Shown piece after piece: positions 29,993 to 43,000 of a stretch of 64,000 bases of DNA (the first letter of the stretch is position 1; each line of letters begins with the position of its first letter). This DNA is from Pardosa pseudoannulata. Taxonomy: Eukaryota; Arthropoda; Arachnida; Araneae; Lycosidae. Location of the stretch: positions 157,205,258-157,269,257 of the forward strand of contig CM063510.1 of NCBI GenBank assembly GCA_032207245.1. Reading direction: 5' to 3'. The notes below the pieces were generated by a model, which saw nothing but the letters and a program-made list of their open reading frames with translations, was not told the DNA's origin and did not search any database. The translations under genes and the position numbers were made by a program.

Positions 29993-32900
29993 CTATTTCA
30001 TTTATTTTATAGATCATTTTAAAAAAGAAAAACATGCAAGTAAGTAAGGTGTTCTAAATAGTTTAGATTATAATATTCAATGAAAGTTAAGCAGATTGAA
30101 AAATGTACTAAGGTCATTTAATGAAATTTAAAAATATAACATGTTAGATACTTTTTTAAGCAGATGTAACATAAAGTGCTGACTAAGTGGAATATATGAA
30201 TATAGTTTTCCAAGTAGTCTCAGCAGTTAAATCTCAGCAGTCCAAGTAATTAAATTTTTTTAACAACATAGATTTGCAAAACTTAATTCTACAACAGGTA
30301 TCTATTATATATTAGTATTAAAATCAAAATTTACTAATATTACTTAAAATTTTCTCTTATAATAATATATAGGTTAACCAGTATGGTAGTTTAAAGCTAA
30401 ATCATTGCAACTTTGCCATTAAAAGAAATAAAATTTTGCTAAAAAAATTCATAGTATACTTCTAGAAGCATTTTAAATTTTTCTAAATCTATAAAAATGA
30501 ATCTTTATAAGAAAATATTCTAACAGACAGAAAAATATATTAAAGACAACTCTACATAGAGGCAGTATAAGGAAATACAATATAATTTGTGTGTAGTTTA
30601 CAATGTGAATTATTATTTAGTACTTACAGGAATTTATAAACAAATGAAGATTACGCTCCACACTCAATAATAATATACAGCATAATAGTTTGTTCACCAG
30701 ACTATAGATGGCGCTTTGGGAGGAGGTGATCTAAAAGAGCTCTATAAGACGTCTATATCAAAATATGGTACAGACACTGACCCTACAGGCTACGTCTATT
30801 AAAGGTCGAAACCTGGAGGACTTATAGATGTACATAACACGTCTTAGATATCTATCAGACGTCGAAATCACACATGACCATTAGACATCTATTTTTTTAA
30901 TCTTATAGAGTTCTATAGCACGTCCTGGATGTCATAGATGAATTTCGATCTCTATTAGACGGCTATAAGCTCTATGTGGTTGTGTGGGTAGTATATAATA
31001 TAAAAGTTACATTAGATGATTTATGATAATCTTTATCAGTCATTTTTCATAATTGTTATTCCACTGAAATGACATCCCAGACAGAATCATAAAAACATGT
31101 TAATACAATTATAATTTAAAAAAATTATACTATTATTTTGTTAGCCTTTAAAAGTACCTTTGCAGTTTTTAAAATGTATTTTAAGGATGTTAATTCTTAA
31201 TTCTGTTTTGAGCTAGATATACATACTTTTACATTTTTGTGTTTCTTTTATTTTTTACTTTTTTTAGATATGCTTGTATAACTCTGGCTGCAAAGTCTCT
31301 TCTTCGTAATTGCATAGTAGTCTCTACAAATTTGAGTTCTTTGAGCTTAGGAAACATTCCATGATGTTTTTTCTGTACTTGGTCACATAGTATGCGGAAA
31401 GTGGCTGAATCCTCAATGTCACCTGCTTTCACTTCAATTATACCCTATTTCATTTATTTTATAGATCATTTATAAAAAGAAAAACATGTAAATAAGTAAG
31501 GTGTTCTAAATAGTTTAGATTATAATATTCAATGAAAGTTAAGCAGACTGAAAAATGCAGTAAGGCCATTTAATGAAATTTAAAAATATAACATGCTAGG
31601 TACTTTTTTAAGCAGATGTAACATAAAGTGCTGACTAATTGGAATATATGAATATTGTTTTCCAAGTAGTCTCCGTAGTTAAGTCTCAGCAGTCTAAGTA
31701 AAGTTTTTTTTAACAACATATATTTGCAAAACTTAATTCTGTAACAGGTATCTATTATATATTAGTATTAAAATCAAAATCTACTAATATTACTTAAAAT
31801 TTTCTCTTATAATAATATATAGGTTAACCAGTATGGTAGTTTAAAGCTAAGTCATTGCAACTTTGCCATTAAAAGAAATAAAATTTTGCTAATGAGCTTC
31901 GATTTCTGGAAGTTTCTTACAAATCCCATTAATGTCTTTCCTTCTGTTACTCAATCCCACAAAAAAGTTTAATATTATTGTTCATTTTTAAAAATTAATT
32001 GAATTGATAACCATACTTAAACCCCCAGTAATATAAGATTAATGGAAACAATTAGGTTTATTTTTATGAATTAATTTTATTTTTAACAACCTTTAGATTA
32101 TTTTTTGTGGGAGAGATATACCTCTTTGTTGAAAGTAACAGCCCACATTTAAGACCCATATAAAGAGGATTCAATGTAACTCTTTCAGTTACTTAGATCG
32201 AGAACAAAACTTGTGACCATGTAAAAATCTATCATATTAAAAAGCAGTGCTTATCTTATGATTAGTTTTCAGGTACCCAGAATTGAATACTTTGAAACTA
32301 ATTCTGATTAAATTAATACAAGTTTCAAAAATAATATAAAAATGCCCTTATACAAATTACAGAATCTATGTAAAAAAAATTCTGAATTTATTGAGATTAA
32401 CTACTTTTATAAAAATAATTTTCATTTATTTTTATTTCTAAAACATTTACACAAACGATAAATTAAAAAGATAAAATCTTACCTTCAACACATTTAAGCA
32501 ATGAATTTTGTTACCTTCCACTATAGGCAAATTCATATAAGCAATAGCAATATGATTTGGTTTGGGAATTTGCATATCTTTATTTAATTGATCCAATAAG
32601 TCTGATAGGTGCTCTAATGCAATAAACTGAGATGCTTTTGGATCAAAACGTTTCCATACTTTATAAAAGTGAACTAAATTATCATCATTTATCACATCAT
32701 TTTCTTGCATTACAGCTTCTATATAATTCTCCAAGATAACAGCAATGAAGATGTTCACCAGTATAATGTTACATATGATAATAAAACTTAACAAAAATAT
32801 AACAGACAATACCTAGAATGAAAATAGAAATTTTTAATCAAAAAGTATATATAGCTTAAATTTCATTTTTGAAATATAAATTTCATGCTTAATTTTTTGT

Positions 32901-35900
32901 AGTAAAAGTTTCAGTAAAACTAATTGCTTTGCTTAAAAAGGCATTGGTTCTTTAGGTGAGGGGGAGTAAGGAGAAAGAGACAGCAAGTTTTGGCATTCAA
33001 ACTTAATTTTAAAACTCCCAAATAATTTTATTAAATTGATCTTCAAATTTACTCTGTTATTAATCTGTTTATAAATGTCACATTTAAAAAAAATATTTTG
33101 GACCTCCCCTTCCCTTGTAATGTTTTGTGCAGTGTTATACAAACATCACAAACATATATTTGTAGTTCAGAAACAATGCATTACGTAACAGATTTATTTC
33201 AAATTTTATTTTTAAATGTTAAGTGTTATAAACACATCTGTAAATATAACAATTGTAATGATTTATATGTACTTATTTTGTATGAAATAAGAGTAAAAAG
33301 TTTATAACAGAAGCATATAATAGCAACAAAATATTAATATAAAGGAACAACTGAAAACAATAGTATTTTGGAATTTTAAATGGAATGAATATATTTTACT
33401 TTAAATCCTATCTTTACTTTATGAACCACTTATTCGGGTGTGAGGATTTATCTTTTGTTAGATATTTCAAGGATGTGACAGGGGGAGGTTTTTTTCTAAA
33501 AAAAGAATTACTGCTACCATGTTCTAAAATCCTACACTAAATATTTTTTTAAGGGGGGGAGTAAAGAATGTATAAGGGAAAATATTACATGAAAGTTGCT
33601 TTTGCCTATTAAAAAAATATCTTCAAATTATGGTAATTTCAAAATTTAATCTTTTGATTTTAACTAAAATTAGTGATATTACACTTTTTGTTAACCTCTT
33701 ATCACAATTTCACCCCCCCCTTCCTTCAAGCATGACATCGTTTGTAAATGGCCTCTTTATGTTGGTATTTAAACAAATTACATATGGTTCTGGTACCAGT
33801 AAATTTCAACCCCTAGGTTTCTCAGGTTTTTCTCATTCTTTTCAATGCTGATAATTTGATTTTTTCAATGTGTACACACACACACACACCCATATATATA
33901 TAAATATATAAAAACTCCAGAAAAATGAAGCAGAAGTTTGGTATTTTGTTTCTGGGTAAATGGCAGTAGTTTCATCTTTGTGTCTACTATAACATTCAAC
34001 ACTTCCTATCATAGAAAGTATAACGACTCTCTTTATGCAACTCTCAGAATGAGGAAATGCGTGTTGTCCAAAACAAAAATTTAGTCTTATTTCGCTGTTG
34101 GGAAAAGGTTATTCCCTACCTTAAAGAACTCAACACTCAAGATCAATCCCTACCAGTACAGTGCATGTGTTAGCAGTTTTTGCCTCTAAATATTTTGCTT
34201 ACTTAAGCCATTTGGCATATTCTCTTTACTGCAAATAATTTCATTGCATGTGTTAAGCATCCTTACAGTATGAATGTTTGATTTGACCTGTGTTTCTTGT
34301 GATGGCTTTTGTTTGCTTTGTTTCCTTCTGCAGTTTTGATTTGCTTCTATTGAGAACTTACTGACCTAACATACCACCACCTGTTGCCATGTTCTTTTTG
34401 GTGACAAACCCAAATTTATGGGTGATTGTTAAAAAAAACATGGTATATATATTTTACGTTTTTTTTCAAACTTAACATTTTTTTACAATTTTAAATACAT
34501 TTTTTAACACTATTACTTTGAGCATCATTGAACTATAAATCACTTTGGTTCAGTTATTATCAACTTAGCAAGTTCACAAAAACACTAAATCTGGCATGAA
34601 AAAGTGTAGTGTGATAGGTGCATCTGTATCCTTCAATTGTTTTAAGTAAACAATTCAACTAAGTCAACTGGCCAAATGCTAGTTAACCGAGTACATGAAA
34701 TTATTAATTCTTTATCATGAATTGTTAATTTTGAAGATTATTTATCTTCCTTCATCATATTTTGCTACTACAAACAATGTTAATTAACAAAAAGAAGTGT
34801 CAATACAGTGCTACATACTTAAAATTTGGATTTGTTCAGCTGCTATTGAACTCATTACTACCCATGTATTTGCTTTGTAACAAAGTGTTATCTAAGGAGG
34901 CAATGAAACGGTTTCATTGGAAAGAGCAGCTGCAGAAAGTTTATCTTGATAAACAAAATAAAAGATTTGTCATTTTTCTTGAACATCAATTTTTAAGTTG
35001 ATGTTCATAACAAATGTAGTATCTTCAGTCTAAGCGTTATTAGCAACTTTATCATAAAAGTGGGAAAATAATTAGATATCCTTTTATAATATATCAAAAT
35101 TAATTGCTGAATTAGGGAAAGCTGATATTGTTGAAGTGTTGATACTGCTATAGTAAAAACATAACTGTTGGTTATGCATACCTGCCATGTACAGTTTAAG
35201 ATTTGGGTCACATTGTAATATTTATGTTTTCATATGAAAACAATGTAATTTAAAGTTAATTTCTTAAAAAAAAAAGAAAAAAACTACAATATGCAAAAAA
35301 GGGAAGCTGAATAATATAAATATTCTCAGTTCACAATGCAGGAGATAATTATCTCCGAATCACAGAAATATGTTGTTATGTGGTTTATAGTCAAATGGAG
35401 CTTTAAAATATCACAGAATATCAAAAGTGATGTATATTTTGACAATACCACATAGCAATGTAGAATGGAAGAGAATATTTAGCAGTGTATGTAAGACAAA
35501 AACTGAATATAGAAGTTCCATCCTTGATGAAAATTTAGAAGATAGATTAATAATTAAAACAATAATGCATAAATTTTGTTTTAAACAGACTCTTGGCAAA
35601 GAATTTTAAATGAAGACAGAATCAGCCACATATAATCATTTAGAATATATGGTAGGTTTTTTAAAATTTTATATATTAAGCAATACTTTTGTAGATTGTG
35701 TTTTATACATTCAGATTTTAGTACCATTTTTAGTACCAAAATTTGAGTACCATTGATTATGATACAGAGTTGTTTATTGGTTCATATGGAAATGTAATCA
35801 CATAAGAGATGAGAATAATATGCATATAATGTTCTTCATTGACATTTCTTTTATCTTTCTAAAGAAAAATACAAGTGAGCATGTAATAGCTAATTACCTA

Positions 35901-36970
35901 AAGATTAAAAATTTATTTTTACTTAACATCTTATTTCTTAAGCATATATATAATTCTTAGATGAAAATTTGTAAAAGGATTATATAAAATGTATATATAT
36001 ATAAATGCTAATATATAGAAACATACATATTTTCAGCATAGATTTGTAGTCACATGTTTAGTATGTGAATTTGTAAGATATTTGAAGTTGGTATATTGGC
36101 AGCTATCATTATGGTATAATTGTCATCCTTCAATATTTAAAAGTTGAAGTAGATTTTGTGAAACACATAATAAGAATAAATGCAGTGAAGACTCACTTTG
36201 TTTCCACATTCTCCCAACTCTTCTCTGCAAAAAGGTGGCTCTACACTCAAAGATTCCAAAACCTCTTCCCAACCTTGAGCTGTAGTGAGGCGAAAAAGAA
36301 GGAGATAACCAGGTACAAAAGAGCGAAAATTTACTTTGGCATTTAAAACTCCATGGTAACCAAGGTGTGCAAAGAAAGACATGCCCAAAATACAATAAAT
36401 AAAAATAATTATAAACAGAAGTATGCTGATATTCATTAAAGAAGGAATTGAGGCCACCATCGAATGAAGTAAACGACGAAGATCAATCAACATATCTGTT
36501 AGGCGTAGTAAACGAAGAACGCGTAACAGCCGAAAAGCATACAAAAAACATAACTGATTTGATTCCTCAGTTTCATGAGGGAAAAGGTCACCTAAAATAA
36601 ATAAATATCTTAGATTGGTAATATTAAACAAAAATCTATTAAATGTAAAGAAATTAATAATTTTTGTTCATATATGTGTATACATAAAAGAAATAATGTA
36701 TATCTAGCTGGATAACAAAATACATATCTTGATCAAATGAATTAACTCTTTTTCACTATAATATAGCCTGATTCAAAAAGTCTTCTTTTTCAATGTCATG
36801 ACAGCCCTGGATGGGTCCTAGCCTTATCCAGAATTTCATATCAGGCTGTCTATTATTGACCCTGGACTTCCAATTAATAGTTTTTAAAGCCTTAAAGTCA
36901 TTCTCAATGAAATCCAACTGTCTGAGTTTTGGTCATCCTCTTTTCTAAGTGCCAGTTGGTATAGTCATAA

Positions 36971-37017
<47 letters not shown>

Positions 37018-40000
37018 TAGATATGTAGTCATTCAATATCAACATGTGTCTGGCCCTTTGAATGCTGATGAATTTAACTAAATCTCGATTTTTATAAACT
37101 GTGTATAATTCAATATTTCTTTCCTTCTTTTTCATATACCACTTACCTGGATACCCCCCAAAATACTTTTTTTTTTGGGGGGGGGTGTCATTGTCCATGT
37201 TTTTTCTGAATAGGTTAAAACAGGTCTGATTAAATATTTATATATTGCTATTTTGGTTTTTCTCTTTATGAAATTAGACTTTTAAGTATTTCTTGAAGAA
37301 AAAAAAAGGGGATAGAAGCAGTAATTCTGCATTGAATTTCAACTGATATATTATTTTGTATGTTCAAAACCTAGCCTTTGCAAAATTTTTCCATAACTTC
37401 AAATCTATAACTGTCTATTTCTAGGAAAGAATGGTTATATTCTGATTTTAAATGATTAAAAAAGCATATGTAAGAAATTTGCAAATAGGGACTCGTTCTC
37501 TGTTGGCCCTGTATACCAGGACACTTAACTGACTAATGTTCCAATATTATATGTAAAATCAAAAGTATAATACATTTAACAGATAGTACTAGTAAGAATC
37601 AAACATATCATTAATTCAGTTAGATCAAATACATATTCTAACCAAATTAGTGTTTTATTAGTGAACAGCATTAAAAGATTTTATTTCCCTTCATGCATCT
37701 TGATATAATCAACTTTTACTTCTGGAACCATATTCAATTAAATCAACAAGATATATGGAAGAATAACCCTTTAATGATTTTATAATTTTCAAGAAGACAC
37801 TAATAAAAGTATCTAATTTTTTATAGCAGAAAATTTTGCAAAAACTTATATCTAATTTAAATAACCATCTCCAGTTACATTATAAATAGTCTTGTATTGT
37901 CAAGTGGTATGTGAAATAAGAAAAAAAAATTCCTGGTGTAAGAAATGGAATTTTGAATCTTGGTACATTACTTTTGAACATTCCAGCCTGTAAACATGAC
38001 ATGTATGAGAAATTGAGTGCGAAATTGAACCTATTATTTTATAGGGAGCAAGAAAGGAGGGTTAATGATAGCTAAGGTACTTTGTGACTCATTTCAAAAG
38101 CTTGTGTTAAAATAATAGAACTGTACATTGCAAATTAAAATAACAGTAACATTATTTTTTGTCTAATAATATTTGTACATAGTGCTTTCATTAAAAAATA
38201 GGATGCTTTATATAAAATATGCTAAGTATTGCACAATCAACAGAATTTTACAGGTGATTAAATATATTTTATTCAGATAAAGAGATATTTGTGGTAATTG
38301 CCCTGAATACTACTAACATATATCTTCAATCAACACCTAGAGAAATATATTATTATACATTAAACAAAGAAAATATGATTATGAACTAGACTATTCTTGG
38401 TTGGTTGTAATTTAGTGGCACTAATTCCTGAAACGACAAACTGCGCCAAACAAGACAAAAATAAAAAACAAAGTAACAGATAAAAAAGCAAAAAACACAG
38501 GAGAAAGGAATTTGAAGGTGAAATAGAAGAAACAATAAATTAAATGTTAAAAGCACATAAAAATCAAACAAACAGAGATAGTAAAATAGCAAATATATAC
38601 AAGATAGATTATTACAGTATAAGAAAATTAAAAAGCAAAATTGAAAATTGAGAAATTAAAAGTCAAAAAACTGTTAAATTGAAAATTAAAAATTGAAAAT
38701 AAAGATTAACGTACAAAAAATCACAGAATTCAGATTTCATAATATAAACCTGTACAGTGAAGAAAGGGAAACAAGCCTGGATGTGGCATTTCACCGATGA
38801 TTGTGTCAAGATTCGGTGATAAATTTTTAAAGAATTTGATATACATTGATTTGAGATAACAACACGATGACAAAATGTATGCAACTGTGTAAAGTGTTTT
38901 ACGATATGCACACTTTGGAGGATCTTCACCCAGCAAGAGATGGGCATGGGTGAGTCTGCAATGACCCACTTGTAGACGAGTGAGTATTACGTCATGTATC
39001 CTAGAAGGGAGTTAGGGCCACTTGGTAATTTTTAATTTTACTTCTCACAATTTATTTGATGACATGTTATTCCAACAGTTCTGCTATTTAGCTTGTATTA
39101 ATTCTTTAATGTAATTTTTAAGTCAGAATAAGGAATGCCAGAATTAATGTAATTAGTAGCAGATTTTGCAGACAATTTCATTGCCTTTGATGCCAACATC
39201 AGAGAGGGAATTCAGCTAAAAATTAACGAGAATCCGATGGATGTAAGGTTAATTATTGCAGAAAGTATTTTAAAATGAGAGGGTTCTGAGTATCAGGAGG
39301 GAGCAAAGAATGTAAAACACTTTGTGAATCTGTGTAAATAATGAAATTTTTACTATTGTGATGCATCATTTCACCTAAAGCCTTCAGCAGAAAAGATGGA
39401 CAATTTGGGATGTAATTTGTAACTATAGATATTTTCCTCGATAATATAGGCACAGCTGACATATTATTGACAGACTATTCTTGATTAAAGGATTAAATAA
39501 TTTAGTATTAATATATTGAACAAGTATAATAATAACAATATAAAATAATAGTCACAGTAATTAAAGATACTTACCTATAATATGTATTGCTAATAATATT
39601 AAATCAAATACATTCCAAATGTCATTAAAGTAAAATTTCCGCAAACCAAATATTTTTATAACAAATTCCACAGTATATGATATAGTGAAAAAACGATCAC
39701 ATTGATAGAGAAATGCTTTAAAACTAGGAGGGTCTTTGTATGACTCCAGGGCTATCATAACAGTATTGGCACAAATGAACAGCAATATAAGTACCCTGAA
39801 CCTGTAATAAAATTATACAGAAAATTATTCTTGAGGTCACAACAATAGTTTTCAAGACACAGTGATTTTTACTTTTTAAGTTCAATTTCCTGTCTTTCTC
39901 TCTAAATAATAATTAATAGTAGTAGTTGTAAATCCTATCATTTCTTGAAACTAAAACTCTCCATATGTTTTTTTGTGCAGTAAAATGTTTTGTCATACAT

Positions 40001-43000
40001 ACAAATGGTTTATACACAATATCAGTTTACTAAAATAGTTGTAATGATGAAAAATTATAAATTTAAAAAATAATAACTTAAACTCTAATGTCCATTTTTA
40101 ATCCTAATTTTGTATAGAAATTTATACAAAGTATCACATATCACATGGAAATCTAAACTTGGCTTACAAGCTCATGTGTATATCAGAGTTATGTAATATG
40201 AGATCAGTATTTTTTAAAAGTCTCTATTAAGCTGTGAGAGGACTTGCGCTTCCTTATTTTACTTGTGTATGGTTGTGCTTTAAATATGATTTGTATTATG
40301 CATCTGGAGATAAAAATGGTTCAACTTACATTCCAGAAAATAAAAATTTTTGGCCCCCACTGTTCAAATTTAATTACTATTATGCATTGTGGATTTTCTA
40401 TGTTTAATGGATCCACATTATGATGAATAAAAATTTTAAATTAATCTTTCAGCATTTTCTGCTGTTCAGTGTCAAAACTTTTACATTGTTACATACATAA
40501 AATTCACTGATATATAAATTGCCTTAATAAATTTATATATTGCATTGTAATATGCAATACATTTAGAAGCAAAGCAAATGGTACTGAGAATATATTGGAT
40601 TTCAAGTATGTTGAGTATGTGTTAGTCTAGCATTTGGCTGCATTTTCAGATGATTGAATTATTTTATTTTACAAATGCCAAAGAATTAGCACCTAAGCTA
40701 TTAGTTCACAGGCTCTCCAATACTTTTTAACAATGTCCTCATACTGAGAAAGTATAGCACAATTATTTAAATGTTTAAAAGACTAAATTATAAAACTGAT
40801 GTTTTATATACTCTGTAGTTAAATCTATTTAGAAAGAAATTAATATATCAGGATTAAAGAAATATTTGCCTGAAAGGCCAAGTTTCTCTTTTAGATACAA
40901 TATTTCAACACTTTTAAATACAATAATTCAAAAATATAATAGCATATCTATATTATTACATTTGCAAAATTTTATAAATGTGAGCTTTTAAAATATTATA
41001 TAAACTATTTATAACTAATAAACAATTTAAATAAAAAATCTGTTTGCTTTCAAGTTTACTGAATAATATTTAAAAAAAAGTAAATTATGAAAGTTAGATC
41101 TCTAAAATAAAATTACTAAAGATTAAAGATTTAAACAAACTAAAGTTTTACTTATATTATCAATATCAGAATGATTTTCATTTGGTTTTAGTGCCATTAT
41201 AAAATTTTATGATATGGGTGCTAATTATAAAATTAAAGACATACTGCTTCAAGCCAATATCAACATTATAAACAATTATAAATTTTTAATGTACATATGC
41301 ATATATATATATGGCAAATTCTTAATTTATAGAGATGGAAGGAAGATAAAAAAAATATTTTCCTACTTAAAGAATAAGGTAGAAAGAGTAAAAAAATTAT
41401 GGATATCGTAAGTGATATGGTAAGAATATGAGATTAAAATTAACCAAATAGGAAAAAAAAAAAAAAAAAATTACTACTTAATTTAGATGCTATCCCCCCT
41501 TTTTTTCCCTAGAATGAGTGGCAACTTACCAAAGGCTATATGTAATAGAATAGCAAATATTTAAGATTTTATTGGAAGGTCTTTCTGTTCGCACAACAGG
41601 TTTTTTTCTTCCTAGTCTTAACATTGCTGAGTAATATTTTCGTTGGGTGTCAGTCAATAACTTATCTGTTTTTGTTAACATAACCTGAATTTGAAATAAA
41701 ATTCATCAAAGTTAAAAAATGCATTATGTATTTAACTATCTTAGCTTTAAAATAAAAATTAATATAAAATATGATCCATTAATATAAAATGAGATCCAGA
41801 TTAACTATTTCCTAGGATATATAGAAAGTATTAAAAAAAAGGCTTTATGTTTGTATAACATGCTACAACTGAAAACATAAAAATAGTGGACTCACTTGAT
41901 TGGTATAAAATCAAATTATTCTTGACCATATCTTTTTTTTTAAATGAAAGATATTGAATAGTAGTAAAATGTTTAATTAATATCTGCTCCTCTTTAAATT
42001 TTTAACTGAAGTATTCTGTAAACTTAAAGGAAGATCTATTTTGTAGCTTTAGGTGATTTTACCAACTAAAATTCATTTTGTTTTCTAAAGTGACTAAATT
42101 AATGCATGAATTCTAATGTAAAGGCATTATTATGTAAATATTAAATTAAAATACCTCTTTAAGAATCAGAAATTCCAATTTCTATTTTTAATTCTTTAAT
42201 CATAGAAAAGTTATTAAAATATTCAACAAAATTATTCTACTAATAACATACTTAATTTTTTGCTTTAATTTGTTTTAAATTTCCATTAGTGAATAACTAT
42301 TAGTTTACTCCAAGATTACTTGTATCAACTTACTCTTTCCTGTAGATTTTTAAAAGTATCCACTGAAACTCCAACAAACATATTTAAGCTGAAAAATGCA
42401 CCAAGGAAAACAAAAGCTACCACAAATGCATAGTACCCAGGTTGATTATTAGGAATAGGCTCATAGTCTTCTTTATTAAAGTCAACCATCATCTCAACTA
42501 CGCCAGTCCATCCAGTAAACATTGCCTAAAATATATATTTCTTTGTTGAAAAATACTAGATTTACATTTACAGAATATAAGTTGATTTTTATTTCACAAA
42601 TGAAAATAAAATATTCGAAAATTCTTTGACAAGCTATAATTATTACCTATAATGTACTTTCTTGCTTTAATCTTCTTTTTTCCTTTTTAAGAAAATTGCT
42701 TTAAAGATTGCATATTTTCTGTATATTTGAAATATGCATATTTAGAAGTTTAAATATATAAAACAAGTGTTTGTAACAAATATTTTTTTCAAATGGGGAT
42801 TTAGATCATAAGAAAAGGTGTTCAGGAAAGTTAATTTTAGTTCAGTGTTTGTATTTATGCAGGTTTTTTAGCATAATTTGTGAGAACAGGATATCCAACT
42901 AAAGCAAAATTTTGGGTCCCACCAATCAAAAAATTTTGTAATAGTGCAATGAATTTTTGGGTCACATGATCCCAAAAATTCCTAAGGAAAGAGAGTGAAA

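Larger units (their letters stand above)
28991..31893. repeat. 1,452-bp head-to-tail tandem duplication containing the channel terminal exon
   Basis: Unit 1 is about 28991-30442 and unit 2 about 30443-31893. The offset is exactly 1,452 bases at many points (for example TTCATAGTATACTTCTAGAA at 28996 and 30448, and the terminal exon at 29777 and 31229). The junction is GCTAA|AAAAAATTC, and unit 2 ends at the same GCTAA. Differences are scattered single substitutions and a few 1-bp indels, only a few percent by eye. Each unit carries a whole terminal exon, its acceptor, and a GACGTC-rich block. Confidence 0.93.

Noticed and set aside
36123..36395. 90-aa minus-strand frame
   Set aside because: Out-of-frame shadow of the domain IV pore exon.
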